Positions 5,415 through 6,866 of a DNA stretch of 6,866 nt are shown in pieces. The notes below the pieces were generated by a model. That model searched no databases, was not told where the DNA came from, and was given only the letters and a program-made list of their open reading frames with translations. The DNA is from an uncultured Schwartzia sp. Lineage in GTDB: Bacteria > Bacillota > Negativicutes > Selenomonadales > Selenomonadaceae. The DNA lies in the NCBI GenBank assembly GCA_905372875.1, contig CAJPQU010000103.1:1-6866 (forward strand). The letters run 5' to 3'. How positions within the stretch are numbered: position 1 is the stretch's first letter; every line of letters starts with the position of its first letter. Position numbers and translations under genes: made by a program.

Positions 5415-6831
5415 GGTTAAGAACCCCTTGCACCGAAAGAAGGATCGCGGCAAAATTTATGGCCATGGAAAGGAGGATGGCCGTATGGATGGTACGCACG
5501 GTGGCGTTTGACAGCCATTTCAGGTAGGGGACTTGGGAAATATCGTCGGTCATGAGCGCCACATCGGCCGCCTCAATCGCCATATCGCTTCCCATGACGC
5601 CCATGGCTACCCCCACGTCGGCTGTTTTCAAAGCCGGCGCGTCATTGACGCCGTCGCCGATCATGCAGACGCGCTTCTCTTTCTTTAACTTGACAATGTG
5701 CTTTACTTTGTCTTCCGGCAAAAGATCGGCCGCCATCTTCCTGATTCCTACCCGTGCAGCAAAATACGCTGCCGCCTTTTGATTGTCACCCGTTAAAAGC
5801 ACAACCTCGGTGTTCAACCCGGCAAGCGTCTGCACCATATCGGCAGCATCCGGGCGCAATACATCCGAAAGGGTGATGATGCCAAGGACATCCTCTGCAT
5901 TGGCCACGATAACGGACGCCTTGCCCTCTGTCCTTATCTTTTCAAGCGCCTGTTTGACTTTTTCGGTGATTGCGATTCCCCTTTCACGGAGCAGTTTCTC
6001 GTTGCCGAGGATGTATTTGATGCCCTTTACCGTTGCGATGATGCCTTTTCCCGCAATCATGCCAAAGTCTGCTGCCTCGTACAAAGGCACTCCCTTGGCT
6101 TTCGCGCCCTCCGCGATGGCTTTTCCCAGCGGATGTTCACTGCGGCTTTCTGCCGAAGCCGCTACTTTCAAAAGCTCCTCCGATGTCATATCTGCCATGG
6201 GAAGTACATCGTTGATCGCCAAGCGCCCATAGGTTAGGGTTCCTGTTTTGTCAAAGGCAACGATATTCACCTTACCCATTTTTTCCAACGCGTCCCCGGA
6301 TTTGATGATCACACCGTGTTTTGTGGCTTGCCCGATGGCCGCTGTGATCGCCGTCGGGGTGGCCAATACCAGCGCGCAGGGACAGAAAACCACCAACACG
6401 GTGACGCCTCTCACCATCTCTCCCGTGAAGAAATATGTGCCTATCGCGATCAGGAGCGCGGCCGGGACGAGCCAGCTTGCTGCTTTGTCGGCGATTCTTT
6501 GGGTGGGCGCTTGCTTTGCCTCGGCATCGGCTACCATACGAATCAGTTTTTGCAGAGCGCTATCCTCACCTACCTTTGTCGCCGTAACGTCAATCGCACC
6601 AAATTGATTCATGGTACCGCTGAACACCGCATCGCCTACTGCCTTGTCCACCGGGAGACTTTCGCCGGTCATGACCGATTGATCTACGGAAGTCTCCCCC
6701 GCCCGAATCATGCCGTCTACGGGAATCGTTTCTCCCGGAAGGATGCGTAACATGTGGACGTGATGGATGTAGGGGGTTGTTCTGTTTAAGGAAACAAAGT
6801 GGATGAAGATTGGTACTCTATAGGGGGACAT
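5389..6831 (-). CDS. Heavy-metal P1B-type ATPase, damaged at both ends
   Basis: The frame is open from the window edge to TAA at 5391-5389; the in-window ATG at 6831 gives 480 residues. It is a metal-pumping P-type ATPase of the inner membrane: actuator motif TGES (55-58), CPC in a transmembrane helix (150-152), phosphorylation motif DKTGTLT (Asp194), nucleotide-domain SEHP (231-234), TGDN (347-350) and GDGVNDAP (392-399). CPC fits export of Cu+, Zn2+ or Cd2+; the HNAGS tail is out of frame, and I cannot fix the metal. Intact members have about 600-800 residues. Similarity starts only at about residue 25 (MLRILPGETIPVDG), so the metal-binding domain, first four membrane helices and start of the actuator domain are absent. 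The first 25 residues are unrelated sequence. No ribosome site precedes ATG 6831. A one-base shift removes the last helix. It is probably a pseudogene, unless sequence errors explain both ends. Confidence 0.85.
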   Translation of the reverse strand: MSPYRVPIFIHFVSLNRTTPYIHHVHMLRILPGETIPVDGMIRAGETSVDQSVMTGESLPVDKAVGDAVFSGTMNQFGAIDVTATKVGEDSALQKLIRMVADAEAKQAPTQRIADKAASWLVPAALLIAIGTYFFTGEMVRGVTVLVVFCPCALVLATPTAITAAIGQATKHGVIIKSGDALEKMGKVNIVAFDKTGTLTYGRLAINDVLPMADMTSEELLKVAASAESRSEHPLGKAIAEGAKAKGVPLYEAADFGMIAGKGIIATVKGIKYILGNEKLLRERGIAITEKVKQALEKIRTEGKASVIVANAEDVLGIITLSDVLRPDAADMVQTLAGLNTEVVLLTGDNQKAAAYFAARVGIRKMAADLLPEDKVKHIVKLKKEKRVCMIGDGVNDAPALKTADVGVAMGVMGSDMAIEAADVALMTDDISQVPYLKWLSNATVRTIHTAILLSMAINFAAILLSVQGVLNPHHRCLGA

Positions 6832-6866
6832 TGGCAGGGAAAAGATGCGCTGAGAGAAGTTGGACT
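6760..6866. other. Unrelated DNA at the 5' break of the ATPase
   Basis: Upstream of the ATPase homology none of the three minus-strand frames resembles the expected actuator domain or membrane helices, and two of them hit stops. The plus strand reads GGGGGTTGTTCTGTTTAAGG from about 6770, which could be the end of an inserted element running out of the window. No transposase is recognisable in the roughly 100 bases available. Confidence 0.4.

Overview
The window looks like chromosomal DNA from a fairly GC-rich anaerobic member of the Bacillota. A Negativicutes relative (Acidaminococcus/Megasphaera type) is my guess. The grounds are strong AGGGAGG-type ribosome sites with GTG starts, sigma-A-like promoters, hairpin-plus-T terminators, an M18 aminopeptidase and a CitT/TtdT-type anion exchanger. 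The assignment is inference from style only. I found no RNA gene, CRISPR array or intact mobile element.

Left part (1-3840), ordinary housekeeping DNA. The 3' quarter of an M18 zinc aminopeptidase (+) converges on a class I adenylate-forming enzyme (-, 485-1993), with a perfect 18-bp hairpin between them acting as a two-way terminator. The adenylating enzyme diverges from a DASS-family di/tricarboxylate transporter (+, 2373-3779). The 379-bp gap between these two carries a promoter facing each way. The transporter ends in a clear terminator.

Right part (3841-6866), a scarred accessory region. It holds a fragment of a large serine recombinase (about 3880-4098). A consensus promoter (TTGACA-17-TACAAT) overlaps the fragment's last codons. 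Next comes a lone PPM1/LCMT-like SAM methyltransferase (4175-4981) whose stop codon lies inside a long imperfect inverted repeat. A gene-free stretch with hairpins and a small tandem repeat follows. Last is a heavy-metal P1B-type ATPase on the minus strand that is damaged at both ends: a one-base frameshift in a G run at 5412-5416 removes the last membrane segment, and its N-terminal half is replaced by unrelated sequence from about 6760 to the window edge.

The genes do not form one pathway. The aminopeptidase, ligase and transporter are separate transcription units. The most informative observations are the decayed recombinase beside a possible cargo methyltransferase, the doubly damaged metal ATPase, and an adenylating enzyme with both signature lysines replaced by arginine. 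I see no convincing new multi-gene system.
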